Of a stretch of 64,000 bases of DNA, positions 15,983-23,340 are shown in pieces; position 1 is the first letter of the stretch; every line of letters starts with the position of its first letter. The stretch is from DAOTXS01 sp034433515 (GTDB lineage Bacteria; Chloroflexota; Anaerolineae; UBA4142), in NCBI GenBank assembly GCA_034433515.1, contig DAOUAL010000002.1, positions 1 through 64,000 of the forward strand, in the 5' to 3' direction. The notes below the pieces were generated by a model that saw only the letters and a program-made list of their open reading frames with translations, did not search any database and had not been told where the DNA came from. A program made the translations under genes and the position numbers.

Positions 15983-16148
15983 GGTAGCACCACCGGATAG
16001 CGTAGAGTCTGAATCTAGTGATTCAAATCGCGGTAACCAAGACGCATAGTCTTCGCTGGCTCATCCAGCCGCTGCAGGGCGGCTTGGTGTGGTAGGGGGT
16101 GCAGGTTCAACAGCCGTTGTTGTCTCTACACTATGACACCGTGCTACC
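15983..16148. mobile_element. MITE-like element, family B, copy 1
   Basis: 166 bp between GGTAGCAC and GTGCTACC termini; the similarity extends inward as ATAGCGTAGAG versus CTCTACACTAT. GGACAAG directly flanks both sides (15976-15982 and 16149-16155), a probable 7-bp target duplication. The right flanking copy supplies the AAGGAG ribosome binding site of the gene at 16165. The second copy is at 43191-43490. Confidence 0.75.
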
Positions 16149-16164
16149 GGACAAGGAGCTTGGC

Positions 16165-16944
16165 ATGAAAATTGCAGTATCTGGTAAAGGTGGCGTGGGC
16201 AAGACGACGCTGACCAGTTTGTTAGCATACGCGTTCGCCGAGGCGGGCTATCAAGTGATGGCGATTGATGCTGACCCCGCACCGTGTTTGGGCGATGCAC
16301 TTGGCTTTCCGCGTGAATTGGTGCAAGGACTTACCCCGATTGCGGAGATGCACGAGTTGATTCACGAACGTACTGGCGCGCAACCCGGGACATACGGCGG
16401 CATCTTCAAAATGAATCCGCGCGTGGACGATATTCCGGACAAGTTTTCGGTGATGCATCGCGGCATCCGGTTGCTTGAACTGGGCGCGGTCAAGCAAGGC
16501 GGTTCGGGTTGTATCTGTGCCGAGAGTGTTTTGCTCAAACAACTCGTAACCACGATTCTACTTCAACGCAACGAAGTGGTGTTGATGGATATGTACGCCG
16601 GCGTCGAACATTTGGGGCGCGCCACCTCGGATATGGTGGATGCGTTGCTCATCGTCGCCGAGCCGACCGCGCGCAGTTTGGGCACCGCGGCGCAAATCAA
16701 GCAACTCGCCCAAGACATCAAAATCGAAACCTTGTACTTGGTGGGCAGTAAAGTGCAGAGTCAAGCCGATCGCGATTTTATCGCCGCGCATTCGCCGGGC
16801 TTGCCGGTGATCGGTTACATTTCTGCCGATCCTGCCGTTTTGCAAGCCGACCGGGAACACAAATGCGCCTATGATTTATCGCCGACCTTGGTCAGTGAGG
16901 CACAGACGATTGTGGCTGTGTTGAAGAGGAGCAAATCAAAATAA
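16165..16944 (+). CDS. cooC: CooC-type nickel-insertion ATPase, second homologue
   Basis: A 259-residue ATPase with GKGGVGKTTL (residues 8-17), AIDADPAPCL and the CxC signature GSGCICAES (Cys116, Cys118), as in CooC. It differs clearly from the protein at 9949, so this is not a recent duplication. It is followed directly (0 bp) by the ECF transporter subunits NikQ and NikO, suggesting that it receives imported nickel. The ATG at 16165 has AAGGAG upstream; longer starts would run into the repeat element. Confidence 0.88.
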   Translation: MKIAVSGKGGVGKTTLTSLLAYAFAEAGYQVMAIDADPAPCLGDALGFPRELVQGLTPIAEMHELIHERTGAQPGTYGGIFKMNPRVDDIPDKFSVMHRGIRLLELGAVKQGGSGCICAESVLLKQLVTTILLQRNEVVLMDMYAGVEHLGRATSDMVDALLIVAEPTARSLGTAAQIKQLAQDIKIETLYLVGSKVQSQADRDFIAAHSPGLPVIGYISADPAVLQADREHKCAYDLSPTLVSEAQTIVAVLKRSKSK

Positions 16945-17790
16945 ATGCCGAAACCCTCTCGCGGATTTTTTGAAAAGACCCTCAACGACATCACCAGTGT
17001 TTTGGAGCAAACCCTCTTTGCCGAAGAGATCGCGCGCCAAAACGGTTTACTGCAATCCCTCGACCCGCGCGCCAAATTGATCGGCACGCTGGTTTTGCTC
17101 ATCGCCATCAGTGCTTCGCACAATCTGTTGATCCTTGTGGCGCTGTACCTGCTCACCCTGCCGATGGCGTATGCGTCGCACGTGCCGATGGGATTCTTTC
17201 TCAAACGGGTCTGGGTTTTGATGCCGTTCTTTACCGGCATCGTTGCACTCCCTGCTTTGTTCAGTCCCTTTTCACCGGGCACACCGCTCATTACGCTGAT
17301 TGATTCCACCTCGCCCAAAATATATCTGGCGATTACTCAACCCGGCGTGACGGCGGCGGCGTTCCTCTTGATACGCGTTGGGGCATCAGTCTCGCTGGCG
17401 GTGCTCCTCGTGCTAACGACGCGTTGGGCAATGTTGCTCAAAGCGATGCACGTGCTGCGCGTACCGCAAGCCTTTGTATTGATTCTGGGGATGACATATC
17501 GGTATATCTATGTTCTCTTGCACGCCGTGAACAATATGTTTCTCGCGCGCCAAAGTCGTGTCGTGGGGTATGTGTCCGGCGCCGATCAGCGCCGCTGGCT
17601 CACGGCAAGTATCGGTGTCCTGTTTGCCAAATCGTACACCTTGAGCGATGAAGTTTATCTGGCAATGCAATCGCGCGGATTTCGCGGCGAAACGCAGGTG
17701 ATGGAGCTGATGGCGTGGCGGGCAAGCGATTGGCTGTGGCTGACAATTTTTGTCGGTGTCGCAGGAATTGCCATTCTTTTGGGAAGATGA
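16945..17790 (+). CDS. nikQ: ECF transporter T component (CbiQ/NikQ)
   Basis: A 281-residue membrane protein with about five helices. The family landmarks are present: LDPRAKLIGTL near residue 40, MTYRYIYVLLHAVNNM, and the C-terminal coupling helices with AMQSRGFRG. T components join the substrate-binding S unit to the ATPases. Partners would be NikO (next gene) and NikMN (7946). It starts immediately after the cooC stop. Confidence 0.93.
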   Translation: MPKPSRGFFEKTLNDITSVLEQTLFAEEIARQNGLLQSLDPRAKLIGTLVLLIAISASHNLLILVALYLLTLPMAYASHVPMGFFLKRVWVLMPFFTGIVALPALFSPFSPGTPLITLIDSTSPKIYLAITQPGVTAAAFLLIRVGASVSLAVLLVLTTRWAMLLKAMHVLRVPQAFVLILGMTYRYIYVLLHAVNNMFLARQSRVVGYVSGADQRRWLTASIGVLFAKSYTLSDEVYLAMQSRGFRGETQVMELMAWRASDWLWLTIFVGVAGIAILLGR

Positions 17791-17806
17791 TAAGGACGAA
17801 CGACGA

Positions 17807-18637
17807 ATGACGAACGATGACGTAAATAAACCGGCGTTTAAGCTCGATCACGTCACTTTTTCATACAACAATCAAATTGCGCTCAAAGATATTTCACTGA
17901 CTATTCGCGCAGGTGAACGTGTCGCGATTCTGGGCGCGAATGGCTCGGGCAAAAGTACGCTCTTGAAAATTCTGGATGCGTTGTACTTTCCGCAAGCCGG
18001 TACCGTGCACGCGTTTGGTGAGCCATTGACCGAAGCGGCGATGCAAGACCAAGCGCGCGCGTTTGAATTTCGGCGACGGGTAGGGCTGGTCTTTCAAGAC
18101 CCAGACGCGCAACTCTTTTCGCCAACGGTGTGGGACGAGGTAACCTTTGCGCCGTTGCATCTGGGCTTGCCAAAAAATGAAATCATCGAACGTAGCGAAT
18201 GGGCGATGGACTTGTTGGGGATCACCAAACTACGCGACCGTGCACCGCATCGTCTGAGTGGCGGCGAAAAGAAAAAAGTTGCGTTGGCTTCGATTTTATC
18301 GCTACGTCCCGACGTGTGGTTACTCGATGAACCCACCGCCGCCCTCGACCCGCGCAGTCAATCGCGTTTACTCGACTTTATCGGTGAGTTGACGAAAGAA
18401 GGTAAGACGATCATCACGGCGACGCACGACCTGGACATCGTGGAAGAGATTGCGGATCGGGTGGTGATGTTTTGCGAGGATCACGAAATCACCGGGGAGG
18501 GCACGCCGCGCGAGGTCTTGTCCGATTATGCCCGTCTGCTCGAGTGCAACTTGATTCACGAGCATCGCCACAAACACGCCGACACCGAACACGTGCATCA
18601 TCACTTGCACCGCCCGCCGCACGAACACGAACATTGA
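17807..18637 (+). CDS. nikO: ECF transporter ATPase (CbiO/NikO) with histidine-rich tail
   Basis: A 276-residue ABC ATPase: Walker A GANGSGKST, Q-loop VFQDPDAQLFSPTV, signature LSGGEKKKVALA, Walker B VWLLDEPTAALD, H-loop TATHDLDIV. It powers nickel or cobalt uptake with NikQ and NikMN. The last 25 residues are unusually rich in histidine (HEHRHKHADTEHVHHHLH, then RPPHEHEH) and could buffer or sense nickel. I chose ATG 17807, with AAGGA upstream, over 17750, which overlaps nikQ. Confidence 0.92.
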   Translation: MTNDDVNKPAFKLDHVTFSYNNQIALKDISLTIRAGERVAILGANGSGKSTLLKILDALYFPQAGTVHAFGEPLTEAAMQDQARAFEFRRRVGLVFQDPDAQLFSPTVWDEVTFAPLHLGLPKNEIIERSEWAMDLLGITKLRDRAPHRLSGGEKKKVALASILSLRPDVWLLDEPTAALDPRSQSRLLDFIGELTKEGKTIITATHDLDIVEEIADRVVMFCEDHEITGEGTPREVLSDYARLLECNLIHEHRHKHADTEHVHHHLHRPPHEHEH

Positions 18638-18666
18638 AAAAGGGCTTGGAGATTCCAAGCCCTTTT
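18638..18666. terminator. Bidirectional terminator between nikO and rplS
   Basis: AAAAGGGCTTGGA (18638-18650), a 3-nt loop and the complement (18654-18666), between convergent genes. Confidence 0.9.
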
Positions 18667-18668
18667 GC

Positions 18669-19067
18669 TTACTCTTCCGTTTTAGATTCCGTGGCTTCCG
18701 TTGGTTCGGCGGTGGCGACGACGCGCTTTTCACGCAGGCGAGCGGCTTTGCCGTGACGTCCGCGCAAATAATACAACTGCGCCCGTCGAACGTGAGTGTG
18801 TCCCAACACTTCAATCTTTTCGATGCGCGGCGAATTGAGCAAGAAGGTGCGTTCGACCCCAATGCCGTGCGTCGCAATGCGGCGCACCGTAAAGCGACCA
18901 TTCGCCCCCTTGCCTTTACTCAGGCGCATTACCACCCCTTGAAAAACCTGAATCCGTTCGCGATTATCTTCGATGATGCGCGTATGCACTTTGACCCGAT
19001 CCCCCGGTTGCAAATCGGGTAAATTTGATTTGAGTTGAGGTTTGGTCAGAGCCGAAACGAGATCCAT
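18669..19067 (-). CDS. rplS: 50S ribosomal protein L19
   Basis: A 132-residue protein with PGDRVKVHTRIIE, ERIQVFQGVVM, TVRRIATHGIGVERTF and the C-terminal VRRAQLYYLRGRHGKAARLRE, all diagnostic for L19. A short acidic tail (ATAEPTEATESKTEE) is added. The start at 19067 has AAGGAAGG upstream; a longer frame to 19145 has no such site. The usual trmD, rimM and rpsP partners are not adjacent; a tRNA-Leu gene lies upstream instead. Confidence 0.97.
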   Translation of the reverse strand: MDLVSALTKPQLKSNLPDLQPGDRVKVHTRIIEDNRERIQVFQGVVMRLSKGKGANGRFTVRRIATHGIGVERTFLLNSPRIEKIEVLGHTHVRRAQLYYLRGRHGKAARLREKRVVATAEPTEATESKTEE

Positions 19068-19145
19068 TGCAACAACCTTCCTTTGAGATGATTCCTGTAA
19101 AACGGGCGAGATTATAACACGGAAACTCGAATCACGCAAATACAA

Positions 19146-19171
19146 ACCTCAGAGCGACACGACTCTGAGGT
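19146..19171 (-). terminator. Hairpin downstream of tRNA-Leu
   Basis: ACCTCAGAG (19146-19154) pairs with CTCTGAGGT (19163-19171), just after the 3' end of the tRNA on the minus strand; the following tract is only moderately T-rich. Confidence 0.6.
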
Positions 19172-19174
19172 CAG

Positions 19175-19258
19175 TGCCGAGCCAGGGACTTGAACCCTGA
19201 TGGACTCCCGTCCACACGCCCCTGAAACGTGCGCGTCTGCCAATTCCGCCAGCTCGGC
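19175..19258 (-). tRNA. tRNA-Leu(CAG)
   Basis: 84 nt. Acceptor stem GCCGAGC/GCTCGGC, D arm with GGCGGAATTGGCAGACGC, anticodon stem CACGT/GCGTG around TTCAGGG (anticodon CAG), a variable arm (GGACGGGAGTCC) of class II type, and T arm CAGGGTTCAAGTCCCTG. The CCA end is not encoded. Confidence 0.95.
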
Positions 19259-19307
19259 GTTCGAGCGCATTGTATTCTAAATACTCGATTTGTCAAACCT
19301 GCGACCG

Positions 19308-19510
19308 CTGATGTGGCGAGAGTGTACTGATGTGGCGAGAGTGTACAGACGAGTCGCCGACTCGTCTATCACCGAAATCGAAAGGGCGTGAACGCTTGCG
19401 ACAACTACCCGAAGCCGACCTGCGTCGGCTAGAATCCAGCCTGCGAAGGCAGGCTTGGGGTGTTGGTGGCTGCAACTTCAGTCGCCCGATCCGACTTGGC
19501 AACAGCCCTG
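19308..19510. repeat. Copy of modular repeat family C
   Basis: Begins with two direct copies of TGATGTGGCGAGAGTGTAC, then CGAGTCGCCGACTCGTCT, GCGTGAACGCTTGCGACAAC, GAAGCCGACCTGCGTCGGCT, and ends with TCGCCCGATCCGACTTGGC and AACAGCCCTG. It shares modules with 15815-15922 and 27413-27578. A short ORF through it is repeat-derived. Confidence 0.65.
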
Positions 19511-19528
19511 GGCTTGCTGCCTTCCCGC

Positions 19529-19556
19529 TTGCATCATCCCGATCGCGTGCTATACT
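19529..19556 (+). promoter_or_regulatory. Promoter-like site before the sigma-factor gene
   Basis: TTGCAT (19529-19534), 16 bp, TATACT (19551-19556), immediately before the family A element, reading toward the ECF sigma gene. Confidence 0.45.
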
Positions 19557-19559
19557 ACT

Positions 19560-19660
19560 AGTGCACCAACATGAAAGTGCGTGGTGAAAACTCGATTTTT
19601 AGCCACGTCTGTCAACGTCTTCCCATCAGTCTGGTATGCCACTATTCATGTTGTTGCACT
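19560..19660. mobile_element. MITE-like element, family A, copy 2
   Basis: 101 bp with AGTGCACCAACAT at the left and ATGTTGTTGCACT at the right end, opposite in orientation to the copy at 7285-7383. It lies between a promoter-like site and the sigma-factor gene; an upstream ATG (19581) of that frame lies inside the element. Confidence 0.75.
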
Positions 19661-19730
19661 AGTGTCACAAAATGGCGCCGGGCGGTGTCTAAGCTATGGA
19701 ACGCCGATTCGGCAGAGGTTACCCTTGACC

Positions 19731-20288
19731 GTGACATCCGAACGCTTGCGCGCTAACAAGTCAATTGCCCAGCCCGCGACGGACGAGTTCAAAATTATCT
19801 TCCTTCAACACTATGCGCGCGTTTACCGCATCCTTTTTCGACTCGTGGGCAATAAAGCCGAAGCAGAAGATTTAACCCTCGACACATTTCTCAAGTTGTG
19901 GCAGCAACCGCGTTTGCACGCTGATAACCTGGGCGGTTGGCTCTATCGTGTGGCGACGCGATTGGGTTACAATGCCCTGCGCGCGGCGAAACGCCGAACA
20001 CAGTACGAGCAAACTGCCGGGCGCGCTGCCATTGATCGCGCCAGCCCGATTGATCCGGCGGACGAAGCCGAACGCGCAGACGAGCGGACGTACGTGCGCG
20101 CGGTGTTGTGTGCGATGTCCGCACGCGATGCTCAATTACTCATCTTGCGCCATTCGGGAATGTCGTACAAGGAAATCGCGGAGGTGTTGAACCTCTCGCC
20201 CCATTCGGTGGGAACGTTATTGACGCGCGCCGAAGAAGAATTTGAACGGCGGTATTTAGAAGGAGGGCATCATGCATCTCAACGATGA
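19731..20288 (+). CDS. ECF-type RNA polymerase sigma factor
   Basis: A 185-residue sigma-70 family protein. Region 2: DEFKIIFLQHYARVYRILFR, then GNKAEAEDLTLDTFLKLW and WLYRVATRLGYN. Region 4: SARDAQLLILRHSGMSYKEI, then AEVLNLSPHSVGTLLTRAEE. I place the start at GTG 19731 because the frame upstream reads through a mobile element; the frame is open from 19581. It overlaps by 17 bp with the next gene, a zinc-binding anti-sigma candidate, so the two probably form a sigma/anti-sigma switch. Confidence 0.88.
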   Translation: MTSERLRANKSIAQPATDEFKIIFLQHYARVYRILFRLVGNKAEAEDLTLDTFLKLWQQPRLHADNLGGWLYRVATRLGYNALRAAKRRTQYEQTAGRAAIDRASPIDPADEAERADERTYVRAVLCAMSARDAQLLILRHSGMSYKEIAEVLNLSPHSVGTLLTRAEEEFERRYLEGGHHASQR

Positions 20289-21432
20289 GCAACTGCGTGC
20301 CTATCTCGATCAAGAAATGGCTGAGGCGGAACGCCTCGCCGAACATCTGAATGGTTGTGGCGAATGCCGCGCGCGCGCGGCAACCATCGAAGCGCGTGCT
20401 AAACGCGTGAGCGCACACCTTGCGGTGCTTGAACCGCGCGCGACCGAATCGCCGCGCGCGCCGCAACTTGCGTACGTCCAGTTTTCACAGAGGCAACTTG
20501 CCTCACGAAAGGAAGGGTTTTCGATGCGAGACATTTTTTCTTCGCGTGCTCGCCCGGTCTGGATCGGGTTGAGCGTCATCGCTTTGCTTGCCATTGCGTT
20601 GACGTTGCCGCCGGTGCAAGCCTGGGCGGGCGATTTACTGGCATTGTTCCGCGTGCAAAAAGTCATCGTCTTGCCGGTGGATACCACGCGCCTAAGCGAA
20701 CTGGGGGGCAACAGTTTGCTGAGCAAACAAGTGAGCCAACTCTTTTCCGATTCGATTCAGATTACCAAAGAACCGGGCAAACCCAAATCGGTGACGAACG
20801 CCGCCGCCGCGAGTCAGGCCGCCCACTTTACCGTGCGCTTGCCCAGTAATCGAACCGATGCGCCGCAAATCACCGTGCAGGATAGTGCGGCATTCAATTT
20901 CAAGGTGAATCGCGCCCGCGCCCAAAGTCTGCTCGATGAAGCCGGGTTCAAGCGGTATCAACTGCCGGCATCGTTGGACGGCGCGGTGATCCAGGTGGAT
21001 ATTCCGTACGGCGTTACCGCGGCATACGGCGATTGCCCCAAACCGGATCGCGATCCCAGTACGCCGGCACCCCGCCCGACGAACTGCATTATCCTTGTGC
21101 AAATGCCCAGCCCATCGGTGAACGCACCCGCCGATCTCGACATCGAACAGTTGGCGGTGATTGGATTGCAGTTCATCGGAATGAATGAACAACAGGCGCG
21201 TGAGTACAGCAAGACCGTGGATTGGACTTCGACGTTGGTCATTCCGATTCCACGCAACGGTGCCACGTACAAACAAATTTCGGTGGATGGCGTAACCGGC
21301 TATCTGATCCAACAAACCGATTATGTGCCGCAGTACGCGATTGTGTGGGTCAAGAACGGCATCATTTACGCGATGGGTGGTACGGGCATGGACGCGACCG
21401 CCGGGTTGGCAATGGCGAATTCGTTGAAATAG
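20272..21432 (+). CDS. Membrane-anchored zinc-finger anti-sigma factor-like protein
   Basis: A 386-residue protein. N-terminal anti-sigma zinc module (HLNGCGECRARA, a HxxxCxxC motif near residues 24-31), a cytoplasmic linker, one membrane helix (about residues 97-117, WIGLSVIALLAIALTLPPV) and a large extracytoplasmic domain. The outer domain contains paired cysteines and resembles the DUF4367-type sensor region. It should bind the sigma factor encoded just upstream and release it on an envelope signal. Confidence 0.85.
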   Translation: MHLNDEQLRAYLDQEMAEAERLAEHLNGCGECRARAATIEARAKRVSAHLAVLEPRATESPRAPQLAYVQFSQRQLASRKEGFSMRDIFSSRARPVWIGLSVIALLAIALTLPPVQAWAGDLLALFRVQKVIVLPVDTTRLSELGGNSLLSKQVSQLFSDSIQITKEPGKPKSVTNAAAASQAAHFTVRLPSNRTDAPQITVQDSAAFNFKVNRARAQSLLDEAGFKRYQLPASLDGAVIQVDIPYGVTAAYGDCPKPDRDPSTPAPRPTNCIILVQMPSPSVNAPADLDIEQLAVIGLQFIGMNEQQAREYSKTVDWTSTLVIPIPRNGATYKQISVDGVTGYLIQQTDYVPQYAIVWVKNGIIYAMGGTGMDATAGLAMANSLK

Positions 21433-21437
21433 TTTTA

Positions 21438-21500
21438 TCGTTGGATCGTTGGATGGTTGGCAAAAAACTATTCAACGATCCAACGATCTAACCATCCAAC
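21438..21500. repeat. Inverted repeat built of reiterated short words
   Basis: TCGTTGGATCGTTG (21438-21451) is complementary to CAACGATCCAACGA (21473-21486). Both arms consist of repeats of the word CGTTGGAT. The element ends right at the start codon of the next gene and leaves no room for a normal ribosome binding site. Confidence 0.65.
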
Positions 21501-21501
21501 T

Positions 21502-22413
21502 ATGCTTGCCATCGAAACCTACGAACTGGGCAAAGAATTCAACGGAAACGTTGCGGTGCGTTCCCTCACGTTGCAAGTTGAGCAAGGTGAGGTGTTTGGT
21601 TTTTTGGGACCGAACGGCGCGGGCAAGACCACCTCGATCAAAATGTTGCTTGGCTTGGTTGCGCCAACTTCGGGACGTGCGAGTTTGCTCGGTGCGCCGT
21701 TGAATGATCGCGCCGTGCGTGCGCGCATCGGTTTTCTGCCGGAACATTTTCGTTTTCACGATTGGCTCACCGCGTCCGAATTTCTGACGTTGCATGGACA
21801 ATTGTATCGCATGGACGCGGTGCGCTTGCGTCATCGCATTGATGAGTTGCTCGATGTGGTTGGGCTGGCGGCGTTCCGTAACAAACAACTCAAAACATTT
21901 TCGAAAGGCATGTTGCAACGCATCGGTTTGGCGCAAGCCTTGCTCAACGATCCCGCGCTGGTCTTTTTGGACGAGCCAACGTCCGGGCTGGACCCGGTGG
22001 GACGGCGCTTGGTGCGCGACATTATCCGCGATTTTCGCGCGCGCGGCACAACCGTGTTCCTCAATTCGCATTTGTTGAGCGAAGTGGAAATCACGTGCGA
22101 CCGCGTCGCGTTTATCAAACACGGCGAGGTGTTGCGCGTGAGCGAACTCGGCTCGCTTGTAAACGGCGCGACGCGCGTAACGATTCGCGCGAAGGGTTTG
22201 ACGCCATCTATCCTCGCACGCTTGAACGAATGGGGACACGACGTGCGCGCAGACGATAATCAGGTAACACTGGTGGTTCAGGAAGAAGAGGTGTTGCCAG
22301 CAATCGCGCGCTATCTCATCGCACAGAAGGTTGAGGTGTATGCCATCGAACCGCAACATCTTTCGTTGGAAGACTTGTTCATTCAAATCGTTGGGACGGA
22401 CGGGGGGTTGTGA
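21502..22413 (+). CDS. ABC transporter ATP-binding protein
   Basis: A 303-residue CcmA/NatA-type ATPase: Walker A GPNGAGKTTS, signature FSKGMLQRIGLAQAL, Walker B LVFLDEPTSGLDP, H-loop LNSHLLSEVE, and a C-terminal regulatory portion of about 80 residues common in DrrA/NodI-like subunits. It is paired with the membrane subunit at 22413. The substrate is unknown. The start lies at the end of an inverted-repeat spacer with no Shine-Dalgarno. Confidence 0.9.
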   Translation: MLAIETYELGKEFNGNVAVRSLTLQVEQGEVFGFLGPNGAGKTTSIKMLLGLVAPTSGRASLLGAPLNDRAVRARIGFLPEHFRFHDWLTASEFLTLHGQLYRMDAVRLRHRIDELLDVVGLAAFRNKQLKTFSKGMLQRIGLAQALLNDPALVFLDEPTSGLDPVGRRLVRDIIRDFRARGTTVFLNSHLLSEVEITCDRVAFIKHGEVLRVSELGSLVNGATRVTIRAKGLTPSILARLNEWGHDVRADDNQVTLVVQEEEVLPAIARYLIAQKVEVYAIEPQHLSLEDLFIQIVGTDGGL

Positions 22414-23255
22414 TGGCGACGTTCATCATCACGCGTCTCACCCTGATCGAAGCGATCCGGCGGCGCATTTTACTTGCCGCGTTTGTGTTGGGCGTGGCGT
22501 TTCTGATTTTATACGGCGTTGGTTTTTACATCATGCAAAATGAAATCCGCCCGTTGCCCACCTCACCGATCACCAATTTGCAACGCAGCGGGTTTCTGAG
22601 TTTTCTGGCGATGGCGGGTTTGTACGCGGTCAACTTTTTGACGATTGCGATGGGCGCGCTGGTCTCCGCTGATACGCTTGCCGGCGAGATCAGTTCGGGC
22701 ACAATTCAAGTCCTCGCGACAAAGCCGGTGCACCGGCTCGAAATCGTGTTGGGCAAATGGCTGGGTTTTGCAATTCTGATCGCGCTCTACTTGGGGCTGA
22801 TGGTGGGTGGCGTGATGCTCATCGCCTACGCGATGGTGGGGTATGTGGTGCCCAATCTCTTTGCCGGCATCGCACTGATTTATCTCGAAGCGTTGTTGAT
22901 GATGACGGTAACGCTCGCGTGTAGTAGCACCTTGACCACGTTGGCGACCGGCGGCGTGGTGTTTGGATTGTATGGCATTGCGTTTATCGGCGGCTGGGTA
23001 GAGCAATTTGGCGCGCTGTTACAAAATCAAGGTGCGGTGAACGTGGGCATCATCTCAAGTCTCATCGTGCCGAGCGAGGCGTTGTGGCGCCGCGCCGCGT
23101 TTGAAATGACGCCGGCATTTGCACAAACCACATTTTTCATTAGTCCTTTTGCCGCGCTCTCCGTGCCCAGCCCACTGATGATCGTTTACGCCATCGTGTA
23201 TCTTGCCGGCGCGTTGGGATTTGCGATGCACCGGTTTGCGCAAAGAGATTTGTGA
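22413..23255 (+). CDS. ABC-2 type transporter permease
   Basis: A 280-residue protein with six membrane helices and the ABC-2 permease layout (FIITRLTLIEAIRRRILLA at the start, then ALVSADTLAGEISSGTIQVL, ATKPVHRLEIVLGKW). The start ATG overlaps the ATPase stop (TGATG), so the two are coupled. An export role is likely. Confidence 0.9.
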   Translation: MATFIITRLTLIEAIRRRILLAAFVLGVAFLILYGVGFYIMQNEIRPLPTSPITNLQRSGFLSFLAMAGLYAVNFLTIAMGALVSADTLAGEISSGTIQVLATKPVHRLEIVLGKWLGFAILIALYLGLMVGGVMLIAYAMVGYVVPNLFAGIALIYLEALLMMTVTLACSSTLTTLATGGVVFGLYGIAFIGGWVEQFGALLQNQGAVNVGIISSLIVPSEALWRRAAFEMTPAFAQTTFFISPFAALSVPSPLMIVYAIVYLAGALGFAMHRFAQRDL

Positions 23256-23272
23256 GGATTGCGTTGAAAACA

Positions 23273-23311
23273 AAAACCCTTGCGAAAGATCACCACTCTC
23301 GCAAGGGTTTT
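23273..23311. terminator. Bidirectional terminator
   Basis: AAAACCCTTGCGA (23273-23285) and TCGCAAGGGTTTT (23299-23311) form a 13-bp stem between convergent genes. Confidence 0.9.
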
Positions 23312-23340
23312 GTCTATCTACGGACTACTGGCGACGGCAC

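Noticed and set aside
16165..16944. Chromosome-partitioning ParA/MinD
   Set aside because: The CxC signature GSGCICAES and the nickel-transporter neighbours fit CooC instead; no ParB or parS site is seen.
19581..19730. N-terminal extension of the ECF sigma factor
   Set aside because: The 50 extra codons read through the family A element and spacer and show no sigma-factor similarity; GTG 19731 is preferred.
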